A program made the position numbers and the translations under genes. A model generated the notes under the pieces. That model was not told where the DNA came from. It did no database searches and saw only the letters and a list, made by a program, of their open reading frames with translations. 64,000 nt of DNA from Haberlea rhodopensis (Eukaryota > Streptophyta > Magnoliopsida > Lamiales > Gesneriaceae). Position 1 is the stretch's first letter. Every line of letters starts with the position of its first letter. Location of the stretch: contig CAJQUN010000397.1 in NCBI GenBank assembly GCA_907163345.1, positions 62,001-126,000 of the forward strand. Direction: 5' to 3'. Shown here in pieces: positions 12,625 through 24,215 of the stretch.

Positions 12625-13487
12625 TCGCACCAATTCTATTCGATATATCTATACCCACAGTACACAAATTCTTTATTGGTCTGTGTTCGAACCTGCAGCT
12701 GCGTCTTCTGTCTTCAGTTCTTAATTCTTTATGCAGAAATCGATTTCTTTGTTGGATTAGACTTACTAAAAAAACAGTGCATGAATCGTCCTTGAATTAA
12801 GGACATGCTAACCATTTTATCTTGGTAATTTTTTAACCAGTAGCAGCAAGCAACACAAATTTTTATATCAATTTGTTCTGCAAGCATTAATCAGCAAGGG
12901 AAAAACAAGACTCCACCAAGATTGCTATTAAGATTTCCTTTAGCAATTAAAACTAATTTCCGTAAATTCAATCCCAACACCCTAAGTCAAAATTCACTAC
13001 ATGTATCCAATTAACAGATTCACTATGCACCATCAGAATTATTAACGCAAGCACACAGCACAAGATTCAACGAGATGCGATAAATCAGAGCATAAAACAG
13101 TAAGAAATAGCAAGGAAGAAATTGACACCGGATTTACGTGGTTGAGCCTTCAACCTGGCCTACACGGGAGGGGGAGCATTTACATTAAGTGCCAAATCCC
13201 AAGTGTTTACAGATTTTTCTCGCCTCACAAATCTCTCATTTTCGTCCAAGAAAATCTAACAAGATTAGTGAATGTGCGTGAGACTTTCCAATCTAATTTC
13301 CTAAACTTCGCTTGCTCTCGATGCTTTCTCGATTCTCCAGAGAGAAATTCCTTTCAATCTCTCTTGCTTGATCTGTTCTGGAAACTATCGCTCGTTTCTT
13401 CTCTCCGCCCTTTGGGAAACCGCTCAACCTAATATGTTTTCCAACTCAGACTTTAAAGCCCAGCAAGTTGCAACCTTCACACCATCA
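12625..13487 (-). repeat. Copia 5' LTR (right copy)
   Basis: About 863 bp, matching the left LTR over its whole length apart from the single-copy 165-bp segment. It ends CACACCATCA, so on the element's own strand it begins TGATGGTGTG, consistent with the TG...CA rule. It should contain the element's promoter. Scattered substitutions between the copies indicate an insertion that is not brand new. Confidence 0.82.
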
Positions 13488-13810
13488 GTAACTTATATTC
13501 TGTTTATGACAGGCAAAATCTGCGATGCTGTTGAAGTAGCTGGAAAGAATGTGATGGCAACCTCTTCCACTGTGACAACAGGACTTGTCACTCACAGGTA
13601 CCGTCACCAAATTTTATCTTCATTCCCTTTGCCAACTGCTAAAAATTTGTTGCTCCTTCTGAAGGTTTGGTAAAGAGGAGGGTAAGGCGACAAGTGGGGG
13701 GCTAGATGCTGCAGGACATGCCTGCATGGACTATATTTAAGATTGGGAAGGCACTCAATCCGAAAAGTCTACGAAAGCCCACTACCCTGGCCAAGTCAGC
13801 TGAAATGTAG

Positions 13811-15745
13811 GGGAAGAACTCCCAGTAAAAAGGTTTTGTCTTGTCAAATTGTTTTTGAATCGCTGTCAGATTCTTTGATTTTAAGAAACGGTACCAAAAA
13901 GCAGGAATTAAAACAGGTCTTTTATTATGTATATGTATATACTGATGTTATGACATATCATTGTAAAATTTTTCATTCTTTGAGTTTTTTTTATTCATTG
14001 CCATCATATTCGGATAGGCTTCTGTCAGAAATTGTCGTTTCTGATCAAATTGTAAACTTTTTTTTCCATTTATAAAGGGATAAGCCTCTTAGAAGCAAAT
14101 TTAGTTGTGATTTATTATTTGATAATGATCTTTTTTATACATGAATCAGTGAAAATTTAGACAGCAAAGTGATCTGCGGATGGAGCAGTTCTTGTCTTCT
14201 TGAAAGCCTTTCCAAGTTCAGGATAAGATGCCATGTCGTCCATGGAAGTCTGGTCATGTGCTACCCGAATTATGGCTTAAGGCATCAAAAGGTGACTTTC
14301 TGGCCCTGAGGCCCTCCTATGAGACATTACCTGGACATATCCATTTTAACCTTTGTCAACTTTCATTAGATGCGATTTTTCTCTTGCAATAATTCGAAAG
14401 ACAAAAGGGATTCTTTCTTATTGTTTTTCAGTCCTTTTCTGCATCCCAGCCCTCGTGCATAACATAAATATTTCTGTGTATTGGATGCTATGAGTGTGTG
14501 TATATGAGTTCATAAAACTATAATTAGAACCTAAAACTTTGGGATAGAATGTAGTTTCATTCCATAAAATTGTCTGCCCCTTAATGCTAATTCAGTAATT
14601 CATATTCTTTAAGAAACCAATAGTAAAGTCGATAAGCACCTACAAGTGCTTATAACCACAGGGTCAAATAATGCGGATATGTCATAATGTTGAAGAATAA
14701 TTTTAAAAAAAAAAAGCTCAGAATTTTTATTTACAAACGCTTTCCTTAACTTTTCTCCATGCTATGTCGTACTAGCTATTATATTAATGAACTTTTGGCA
14801 TATCTTTCCTTTTGAGTGTTAGTGCAGATCTTAGCTTGATTCATGAACCCAAAAGATATGCTTTTTTGTTGGATCAGGATGAGAAATCTTTGTAAATTAT
14901 GTATTTTTAATGATATTCATTAAAAAAATGCAATGAGTTGTAGTGGTTGGTTGCTTTAATTTCCAATTCACATGATATTGAATATCAGAGACTTTAATGG
15001 CGTGGTATCCTCCGCATTTCTTAACTTCACAATATTGTATGAACTGATGGTTATCACTAAAGTAGCCATCGGTACATTAATTAATTTGCTAACATATGAT
15101 TATATTATATCCCTGTTTTTTTGACATATAGACACTGGAAACCAACCAGTGAGCCACATTAGAAAGTCGGGTAATGTTGATTGTGGCATCATTGTGCATG
15201 ATTTTTTACTAATATAAATTGAGTTGGACAAATATAAAATTTAAATATTTAGTAGTTTAATTGTAAAAATGTTTTTAATTTAAGTTTTAACTCAAATTAA
15301 TTTAGATAAACTTTCACATTAGATACCTTTTTTTTTTTATAAATTGCGCAACTAATTTAATGAGGTACAGTTGACAGGTAAAAGTTTAATTTCATAGAAA
15401 AAGTGATAAGGTCAATGGCTGATTGCATGGCGCAAATAAAAGAGAATAATAGTAAAATGCTCCAATTTAAGAATATTTAAATACTGACACTTTGAACGAT
15501 GAATAGATTTTCAATTATCTTTTAGTTGCCTACTTGCCTTTTTAAAAAACATGTTTAATATATTTGTTGTATATATAGGATAAACACGTGTGACGTGGAG
15601 AAGTCACGCTCCTAATGGTGTTCAATCATTAATTAATTATTATGACAGAGGTGCCTAATATCTTAATTTAGGTCAGGCTAAAGGTTGTTACTTCATCAAA
15701 CCAAAAGGCAGAGTTGATTGGGTGTACGGGCAATATCGGGAAGTT
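13811..15745. other. Intergenic region, no gene recognised
   Basis: It starts with the possible 3' region of the pseudogene, then continues as AT-rich sequence with short A/T runs (for example near 14703 and 15331). Short open frames show no family resemblance. No LTR or clear terminal inverted repeat was seen apart from the hairpin that begins at 15746. Confidence 0.45.
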
Positions 15746-15833
15746 CTTCGGTGCACCGGGTGTCAGAAACACCAACACACATAAACATTATGTGTATGTG
15801 TGTTGGTGTTTCCGAACACCGGGTGTACCGAAG
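15746..15833. repeat. Short inverted repeat (hairpin), MITE-like or small-RNA-like
   Basis: The left arm begins CTTCGGTGCACCGGGTGT and continues with AACACCAACACACATA. The right arm ends with ACACCGGGTGTACCGAAG, preceded by TGTGTGTTGGTGTTTC. The arms are about 40 bp with a few mismatches and a very short loop near 15786-15792. Slightly diverged AATATC-containing flanks may extend the symmetry. It could be a small MITE or a hairpin-RNA locus; the sequence does not decide. Confidence 0.6.
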
Positions 15834-16310
15834 ACAAATCCGGACAATATCTTCTTTTGAAGGAAAAACAAAAAAAGAAATAATAAATGAGTATAATGGG
15901 AGATGAATCGGTATATTCATTATATCAAATATATTATTCAAAATAATACTCCATTAAAATTATGATCGATATGTATAAAAAAGAAAAATATATTTCATGC
16001 CATATATCATATTATGATAACTACCATGATCATTTCACTGTTTTAAGGTTTAATGCGATGGACATGTGAATAACACCCAAATCCCACTTGGGTGAAAACA
16101 TAAAGCATAGCCAGCTTTGCCTTATTTAGTGGGAATCCAAATTCCTATTCTTAACACACTCTTTTCTTTTACTAATTTCCTCTCTTACCTCCAGATCAAC
16201 TTCTTCAGCAAGTTTTAAACCTCGCGATTAACATTAGAAGGGTGGCACTAGATTAAACTCCATTTTCGTTCTAAAGCTTGCAGTACCTTGATAATAAAGC
16301 TATAACATAA
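15834..16310 (+). other. Upstream region of the histidine kinase gene
   Basis: AT-rich, then C/T-rich near 16130-16200, as often seen in plant 5' leaders. No TATA box was assigned with confidence. It leads into the first coding exon at 16311. Confidence 0.35.
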
Positions 16311-19300
16311 ATGGGATGCTTGCATGGAAGGGACTGTAATAAAATCTGTCATTTCTTGACTAATTGCAAAAGATACTTCACTTCTCCTAGCTGCAGAAAA
16401 TCTTACCAAAGAGATGTAGAAGAAGAGGGGATTCAAGATGAAAGTACCCTTTGTCTTTCATCATCATATTATAGTGTCTTCGTCGTTCGTCTTGCTATCA
16501 TGGTACGTAAATTTTATTTCCCTGAAACTCTCATCTAAGAACCATTACTACTATGTATCAAGAATCTAAAGTTAGTATCTCAACTTCTAGTACTGCGTCT
16601 TCTCCGTATTCCGTGTTTGATTATTTTGTTGCTATGTTTGTGCAGGTTATGCTAGCAATTTTAATAGGCTTGTTAACTTTAGTAACATGGCATATTACAA
16701 GAGTCTATACTACAAGATCACTCAACTCGTTGGCATATGGACTTCGACACGAGCTTCTGCAGAGGCCCGTTTTACGCATGTGGAACATTCTTAACTCTAC
16801 TTTCGAAGTTGCAACCGCTCAGGTGAAGCTCTCCGAGTCGGTTATCAGACGTCACAACAAGCCTGTTAATCAAGCAGAGCAAATCGAGGTTCTTGATAAG
16901 CTGCCTTGTTTCTTTGAGAAGTCTGATGATTCTCTATTTTGAATGAAATTTCTTCCGAGTGTTTACTGACCATTCTTGATAATATGTTGATTTCACAGCA
17001 GCTTTACGATGTTATGAGGGATGTAACGTGGGCGTTATTTGCAAGCAGCACAGCTCTAAATTCAATAACTTTGAGTTATAGAAATGGTTTTGTCCAGGCT
17101 TTCCACAGAAATAGGAAGAGTAATAACACATACTACATATTCTCTGATCTTGCTAATTACTCAATTAGCAGCTCGTTTGATACTAATTCCATGTTGCCTC
17201 ATCATGGATGGAACGACCAATCTATACGAGGAAATGTTTCTGCAATTTGGTACCGAGAACCTCTGGATCCTTTTACGGGTGAAAAAACCGGAAAACCAAT
17301 GCCTATTCCACCAGATCAGTTGATAAATATTGCTGGTATTTCACAGGTTCCTGATGGTACCGCTTCTTGGCATATTGCCGTTAGCAGATATGCAGATTCA
17401 CCATTACTTTCTGCAGCATTGCCAGTTTGGGATCCGTCGCACAACAGTATAGTCGCTGTTGTGGGTGTTACTACGGCACTTTCTAGTGTTGGACAGTTGA
17501 TGAAAGAGCTAGTTGAATTCCACAGTGGTCACATATATTTGACTTCTCAAGAAGGTTGGCTTATTGCTACCTCGACTAATACACCTCTACTTATGAATTC
17601 TACAACAGGGCCAAAGCTCACTATGGCCGTTGATTCCAAGGATACCGTGATACGATCTGGAGCCGAGCATTTAAAGAAAGCGTATGGTGATAAATTTCCT
17701 CCAAGTCATGAAGTACATATAGAAAATGCAAAGCTTGGGCACCAACTGTACTATATAGATTCCTTTTTCTTGAACTTGAAAAGGCTTCCTATGGTAAATT
17801 TTGGTTATTTTTTTATCAGTCTGTAAAGAGTTTCTTTTTCTGTTATTATTTGTCACAATTGATTCCTTACAGGTTGGGGTTATAATCATTCCAAGAAAAT
17901 ATATAATGGGAAAAGTTGATGAAAAAACTTTCAAAACACTGATGGTCTTGATATCAGCTTCTGTATGTATCCTGGTGGTTGGATGTTTCTTCATATTTAT
18001 ATTGACAAATGGGGTTTCAAGAGAGATGAATCTGAGGGCTGAACTGATAAGACAGTTGGATGCGAGAAGAAAGGCAGAAGCATCAAGCAACTATAAAAGC
18101 CAATTTTTAGCAAATATGAGGTAAGGGTGTCTTTGGAAATGTCTTTTTGTGTCCAACTTTAGGTCGTTTATGAAAAAAATACCAACACTTTTGAGATTAC
18201 AATGTTTTTTTTTCTTTTGTTGCAGCCACGAACTTCGAACCCCAATGGCAGCTGTGATTGGGTTGCTGGATATACTTATGACTGATGACTGTCTAAAAAA
18301 TGAACAACATTCAATGATTAGTCAAATTCGTAAATGTTCCACAGCTTTACTCCGGCTTCTCAACAACATTTTAGATCTCAGTAAGGTGAGATATAAGAGA
18401 AATAGAGAATATTTCTTGATTTATTTACAATTTGTGTCTTTTCAAGCATATTAGGAAACGATAAATACTTGTCATCTGAAACTATGTCCAGGTTGAATCT
18501 GGGAAACTGGTACTGGAAGAAAATGAGTTTGATTTAGGCCGAGAACTTGAAGGGCTAATCGACATGTTCTCTGTCCAGTGTATCAACCACAACGTAGAGA
18601 CTATTCTTGATATTTCGGGTATGATCCCTTTTTGTCCTAAGTCTGTGACACACCTTAATTTCTAATGCAACTTGTACTAATGCTTCTCTATTACAGATGA
18701 TATGCCTAAAGTAGTTCAAGGAGACTCTGGTAGAGTTCTTCAAATTTTCGCCAACCTTATTAGTAATTCCATTAAGTTTACAACCTGTAAGTTGTAGTAA
18801 ATATTAACTCAATATATAAGAACAAAACCAAGAGATTTGCAATGACCAATTTTTTTAATATCCTTTGCTTGTGACAGCGGGATACATTATTCTTCGAGGA
18901 TGGTGTGAGACTGTAGATACTGATTGTAGCATGAGAAAGTTGTCACTTAATCAGAAGGATTCCTGGTGTGCACATAAAATGAAACGGAAGCGGGAAAGGA
19001 GCCATGGGAAGATATGCTCCAAGAAAGGAAATAAAATTATTCTTTGGTTTGAAGTTGATGACACTGGTTGTGGTACGACATTACAGCTATACAAAAATGT
19101 ATCCTGTCAATGTATATGTGTGTGCGTGTCTGATTCTCTATGTATAAAAGCCATTAATATGCATGATGCATACACTGATGCATATATAGTTTACTGAGGT
19201 ACAATCTTTTTTCCAATTTAATTTTATGATTGTCCTTTCTTTTAATTCTTAGGGATTGATCCAAGCAAATGGGAATCTGTATTTGAGAGTTTTGAGCAAG

Positions 19301-21281
19301 CTGACCCATCAACGACTCGATTGTAAGAAGGTTATTTATGGTTTTCAAAGTGAGCTTTTTTGCAACAGAAAAGTAAAGTCAATGTTTATCAAATACAAGG
19401 AAATTGATCCCAAGTATATCTATTCATGAAGCTCCCAGGGAATCTAATGAATGGCTTCTTTTGATCTCAGGCATGGTGGCACTGGTCTGGGCCTGTGCAT
19501 TGTAAGAACCTTGGTGAGTTGATGTATTTTGGGAGGAATCACTTACATTTCTAAATAATCTCTTAATAATATCAAAACTTTTGTTTAAATTGTGGGGACA
19601 ATCACTGCTTGCCTCTCGTATGATCCACAACTATATCTGATTAGACTATAAGCCAAAGAAGATATCCTGAATTCGAAAGATTAGCTTATCACGATGGAGA
19701 GTCTTCCAAACTTATTAATCATTCCCTGATTTTAAAGGAATCAATGTGAGGTCTTAACTTTCTTGACTGCATCAAATGATCAGAGAATTCTTAATAGGTG
19801 AATAAGATGAATGGAGAAATCAAAGTGGTGAAGAAGAACGGACCAGGAACTTTGATGCAGCTATATATGCTTCTTAATACACCCGAGGACAGACCCAAAC
19901 GTCAGTACCAATTCAACCTGAAACTGCACAACTTGACTGTAAGCGTCACATTTTTTTCCCTCAATACATCCTGCATAAACCTACCAAATGCATAATCCAA
20001 GAAATGCAGGTGTTCCTTGGAATCAGTGGCAGAATGACTAGATTGCTTCTGACTCAATGGTTACAAGAAAATGGGGTTCAGACCTGCGAAGCATCTGATT
20101 GGAATGAGCTTACACAAAATCTTCAAGAACCCTTCAAAGCCATTATCGAAAAATTGCATACTAAGTACTCGAATCCTCAAGAATCAAATTTCCAGTGCGG
20201 TATCACCTCAATTTTCATCATAATTATTGACATTGGATTTCTTGACTTGAGCACCGAAATATGGAAGCAACAACTCGATTTTCTAGACAAATACCGGGGC
20301 CTAGCCAGTTTTGCTTGGATCTTGAACCATGACACCTCCAATGCCATCAAGGCAGAACTCCGAAAACATGGATACATGTTAATGGTTAACAGGCCTCTAT
20401 ACAAAGCAAAAATGATTCAGATTTTTGAATCTATCACAAGGGAAAACAATTTGAACGCTTTACAAGTTAACGAAATTCTTGAGATCGATACTCTTCACTC
20501 GGGTTCTGCCAGCTCAAACGATTCAGAGAAATCAGAAAATGAGTGTTCTAAGACTAATTCAGTGAAAAGAAGAGTCGAAGAACAATACATGAGTAAATCA
20601 AATCTCGAAGATCAAATTGTTACATGTTCAACCAAGGTTGACAATGATTCAAAATCTCTTGAGGGTCTATGTATACTTCTTGCAGAAGATACACCCGTGC
20701 TTCAGAAAGTCGCAACGATAATGTTGGAGAAAATGGGAGCAAAAGTAGTCGTAGTAGGCGACGGAATCCAGGTTGTTGATGCTCTTAAGAATGTGATCCC
20801 ATCCAATGAACATGGAGAGGAAACGCTTCATGGAAACTGTGTGACTCGGCATACAGAATCTTCATCGCCATATGACTTGATTCTGATGGATTGTCAAGTA
20901 AGTCTAAATACTGATACTTTCTTGACGACAAACGGGGGAGTCGTCCCCTCAATTTTCCATATCTTCTTTTTTTCAAAAAATAGGAAGTTTCGCCGAATCA
21001 AAATCCTGGTTATGAATTCCAAGAAACTAATATCTCGTTTTATTTTTGCATGAAAACACGTATAGATGCCGAAAATGGATGGGTATGAAGCAACAAAAGC
21101 TATCAGAAGACTCGAATCCGGCACCGGTTGGCACGTCCCCATAGTTGCATTGACTGCTCATGCAATGTCCTCGGATGAAGCTAAATGCTTGGAAGTGGGA
21201 ATGGATGCTTATCTAACAAAGCCAATCGACTGCAAATTAATGGTCTCCACTATCCTTTATTTGACTAAGAGAGTAGACTAG
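16311..21281 (+). CDS. AHK1: AHK1-type hybrid histidine kinase (putative osmosensor)
   Basis: Membrane sensor that autophosphorylates a histidine and passes phosphate to its own receiver, then to HPt proteins; AHK1 homologues are linked to osmotic and drought signalling. Thirteen exons: 16311-16502, 16646-16888, 16999-17793, 17873-18120, 18226-18385, 18492-18618, 18697-18786, 18878-19072, 19253-19322, 19471-19513, 19798-19938, 20010-20897, 21066-21281; about 1135 aa (Arabidopsis AHK1 about 1200). The first membrane segment (VMLAILIGLLTLVTW) is near 65-80, followed by a roughly 350-residue extracytoplasmic sensor region and a second segment near 433-458. The HisKA box SHELRTP has its phospho-His at about 494. 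ATPase boxes are N (FANLISNSIKF), G1 (DDTGCG, about 680) and G2 (HGGTGLGL, about 710). The C-terminal receiver (about 987-1130) has LLAEDTP, phospho-acceptor Asp in DLILMDCQ (about 1062) and the Lys of YLTKPID. All joins keep phase and I see no break. Confidence 0.93.
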
Positions 21282-22228
21282 TGTGAATCCGACCCTTGTA
21301 TCCATCCTTACAAGTCATGGACCTCTTCAAGTGCTTGATTTTGTAGAGATGATAAAAGGAAAAATGTAAATGTAAAGACAGTTTCAGGTCATTAGTAGCA
21401 GTTGCTAATATAATAATTATGCTTTCTGATAAAACTAAGAATAAACTACCGGACCAACTGTGACGGAGACTGATTCAGAGGTGAGGAGCAGTCTCGAATC
21501 GGCTGTGAGGCTTCGCCGAATTTAATTAATACTAAAATTTTAAAAATAAATAAATAAATTATTACTCGAGTTAGAGTACTTAATGATTATTCGAGAGCTT
21601 GAGATAAAAGATCTTGAGCTTGACAGCATATTTACCAACATAAGCTTTAACTGTTTGTAAAATCAGTTATAAATATGTATTTTATGATAGAATCCGTGAA
21701 ATTTAAATGTTACTTGAGAATAAAACTGTGCGCATATAATTTATGAAAGTAATAGTTTTTATTGGAAATTACAAAACAAAACAAAAAATCAAATCTGGAG
21801 AGAACCTGAATAAGTTTATTTTATTTTAAAACTCATTCCATCATTTTTAAAATTTATAATTCTTATCCCCAAAATGCAATCAATCAACTTGATTTAAAAA
21901 CAATTCAATTTGAACAATAATTAGGTGAATCATAAATTAATTCGGACAAATTAGTGTTTTAATCTGTAATATTACTGTCGAAAACAATTAATAATGCGTA
22001 AAATTTAGCTTTCTAAATGGTGACAAAATGAAGCTCATTTGGGCATGCCAACCTCAACCAACTATTCATTCTTGAACTGCACATAATTAGAGCAAACTAG
22101 TAACCTCAAGTATATTAATTTAATCTTCCTCAGAAATAAGAATTTTAACCCTCATCTGATTTGGGTTAAATCTTAAGACGAAAAAACATTCAAGCTAGCA
22201 TATGTACAAGGAAGCATCACCAAACATA
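21282..22228. other. Intergenic region between convergent genes
   Basis: The 3' flanks of the histidine kinase (+) and the MYB/SANT gene (-) meet here. The kinase 3' untranslated region probably occupies the first 150-200 bases (AATATAATAATTATG near 21410). The rest is AT-rich with no recognisable gene or repeat. Confidence 0.4.
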
Positions 22229-24215
22229 CTAAGGAATAATACTGCCCAAACACTTGCATTGCAACCATCTTGATCGCTTTTCCACTTTGAGACTTAAGAA
22301 TATCTCCCTCGCATTACGGTTGCTGAATAAGTCCAGTGCGATAAAATAAACTTGGTCATCAATAACACCTAGTAGTTCATCCAATGCCTTGACGCAATCC
22401 GTCATTGAAAATTCTTCGTTTCGCTTCTTTATAGCTTCTGCTCTGAATTTTGTAGCAGCGGCTATCTCCAATATACCTTTTGCAATACCATTTTCCATTC
22501 CTCCACGTCCTCTCTTACGATTCGCCAAATCAACATATTTATGTAATTCTGATGGCGACAGCTCTTCTGGTGAAATGCCCAAATGTTGGTGAGGAACTGA
22601 AATAGGAGTTTCTTCACCTTCTTTGGTTGATCCATTGTGTTTTCCAGAAATCTCAGGTTCAGAGAATATTACTTGCAGCTGATTGTAGATGGGGCAGCCT
22701 GTACTCCGCACGGCATCAGCATCAGGATGTTCCTGATTGGCAGATTCTATTAGGAAATTTTCTTGGGAAATAATATGTTGTTGCAATGTTGTCAAATATT
22801 AATGGTGCGTTATCATAAAATAGCAAACAAAATAAGCGTTTCATGACGGTCCTACATAAACATATTTGAATATATTTTCCTTAGAGGGTGAAGAAAATCA
22901 ATGAACCAATAAACATTGCAACAATATAATCATTGATGAAAAAGAAAAATTATATGTTATTTAAAATAACAAAAAAGAAGATACACTTGGTTTCAGAAAA
23001 AAATCATCACTCCATAGCAAGCAAATCGCTCCAAAGATTTCGCCTCAGACCTCGTATAATAAGATCATAACCAAACATGAAAAATAAAGAGACATCATAA
23101 ATATAACTACCCTATATCATCAAAAAAGAAGTTGATTATGATATTAGGGATTGTCCAATTGCTTCCAAAACAAAACCCAAAATATACGACTGTCGAAATC
23201 GACTTACGAATGACACTTCCTATCATCTCAATCTTTTGTGATGCTACAATCACAACATTTCTACCATTGGACGCTTAACAACGATCACACCTTTAAACAA
23301 ACGCTTGAAGCATTATGTAAAAAATACATTTATACACTTATTTACTCCACAAAAGTGTAAAATATGGGGACCATTTTACACTTCTGTGGAGTAAAAAATA
23401 CATTTATACACTAATTTACTCCATAGAAGTGAAAGATGGTCTCCATCCCCCGTCTTTTACACTTCTGTGGAGTGTAAAATAAGTGTATCCCCGTCTTTTA
23501 CACTTCTGTGGAGTAAATAAGTGTATAAGTGTATTTTTAATATGAAATAACTGGAGAAATGCTTACAAGTTTATTGTAGAGCATATTTAGTTCTTTGGCA
23601 GCTTAACTATGCAAAAACTTAATTACATGATTATTTGAAATCAAGACACATAAATTACATGTTCTAAGATGCATTTAGAAAATTATAAATTGTAGTTAGG
23701 TTTGACAGATGTCGACATACAAATAAATGGGAAGAATTTTGATAATTGAAGCTACCGGTTAGCCACAATTAAGAGTGAAACACCACAATGATTCCTTATC
23801 ACAGCATGTAAATTTTTTTGGTGGTAATGGAGATACATGAGATGCAAGCAACTACCTTAATGTATCTGACCCATGCTTCATCTGTCGCTGTGATTTTACC
23901 GGAAGTTTCATCCCACTGGAAATCACAATGATTGAGTAGAGACCTAACATTGATATACTGCTTCCTTAAGGCGATATAACGGCTCTTCAGTTGTTCATTA
24001 TCCCACCAATAACCTGTTTGTATGCGGAAGTTATCACAAATGAATTTCCACCCTTTCTTGCTAAAAGTTTTATTCAACTTATTTCCCTTGTGACTCTGGT
24101 CCATCATCAAGTCAACCAGTGTCTTAGTTAACGATGGTGTCCACTTGGCCCGTATTTGATTTTCATGCTGCTGAACAGGTTGTGGTTTCCTAGAACGAGT
24201 TATGCGGCTGCTCAT
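22229..24215 (-). CDS. MYB/SANT-like DNA-binding protein (LIMYB type)
   Basis: Two exons on the minus strand: 24215-23856 (120 codons) and 22732-22229 (167 codons plus stop), giving about 287 aa. Exon 1 carries the Myb/SANT-like (Myb_DNA-bind_3) domain: AKWTPSLTKTLVDLM, then KGWKFICDNF and GYWWDNEQLKSRY. Exon 2 begins EHPDADAVRSTGCPIYNQL, the usual continuation after WVRYIK in this family, and ends with a helical region (LDELLGVIDDQVYFIALDLF). The family contains the L10-interacting MYB domain protein and is related to the MYB-like partner of PIF/Harbinger transposons. It probably binds DNA in the nucleus; targets are unknown. I chose acceptor CAG before GAACATCCTGATG, because the frame upstream of it has no family match. 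The 1.1-kb intron contains a MITE-like repeat (23320-23538). Confidence 0.8.
23320..23538. repeat. MITE-like inverted repeat in the LIMYB-type gene intron
   Basis: The left end AAAAATACATTTATACACTT pairs with the right end AAGTGTATAAGTGTATTTTT. Inside, the unit TTTTACACTTCTGTGGAG occurs repeatedly (near 23374, 23456 and 23494), along with its complement CTCCACAAAAGTGTAAAA near 23346. This mixture of terminal inverted and internal tandem repeats suits a small non-autonomous DNA element. No coding potential. Confidence 0.6.

Larger units (their letters stand above)
7812..13487 (-). mobile_element. Ty1/Copia LTR retrotransposon, defective, in the pseudogene intron
   Basis: Two long direct repeats (LTRs at about 7812-8851 and 12625-13487) bracket minus-strand gag-pol remnants, so transcription runs right to left and the 5' LTR is the right copy. 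Domain order from the right is gag, CCHC zinc knuckle, DSG protease, GAG pre-integrase and integrase, reverse transcriptase with YVDDML, then RNase H. That protease-integrase-RT-RNase H order defines Copia. Several stops and frameshifts make it non-autonomous. A possible imperfect target duplication is TAACT (7807-7811) against GTAACT (13488-13493). Exact ends are uncertain because the inner LTR borders do not align cleanly and I found no clear tRNA-iMet primer site next to the right LTR. Confidence 0.9.
7025..13810 (+). pseudogene. ERD7-like senescence/dehydration-associated protein, C-terminal fragment split by a Copia element
   Basis: Three exon-like blocks match the senescence domain of plant ERD7/senescence-dehydration-associated proteins. 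Block A (7025-7198) reads RVKRVTKMMENVASGVLSGA and continues into a degraded LPGEIV and LASLDGF. Block B (13513-13597) reads CDAVEVAGKNVM and STVTTGLVTHR. Block C (13665-13810) reads GLDAAGHA, then KALNPKS and PTTLAKSA. Splice sites survive (donor GTATGT at 7199; acceptor AG at 13511-13512; donor GT at 13598; acceptor AG at 13663-13664), and joining A to B or B to C restores phase. Breaks: the A-run near 7138-7144, an extra T in the LPGEIV/LASLDGF junction (about 7173-7178) and an indel around 13720-13738 each change frame. The N-terminal half of the gene is absent. The A-B intron is about 6.3 kb because it contains the Copia element. Related proteins are stress- or senescence-induced with poorly defined biochemistry. 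This copy looks non-functional. Confidence 0.82.

Noticed and set aside
16553..16942. 129-codon frame starting at 16553 as the kinase N-terminus
   Set aside because: Exon 1 at 16311-16502 spliced to 16646 gives the conserved SSYYSVFVVRLAIM-VMLAILIG join; the 16553 start lies in the intron.
16311..21281. Identity as CKI1 rather than AHK1
   Set aside because: The sensor region and the kinase/receiver linkers match the AHK1 pattern (QAFHR, YYIFSDL, NIAGISQVPDG); CKI1 has a different N-terminal half.
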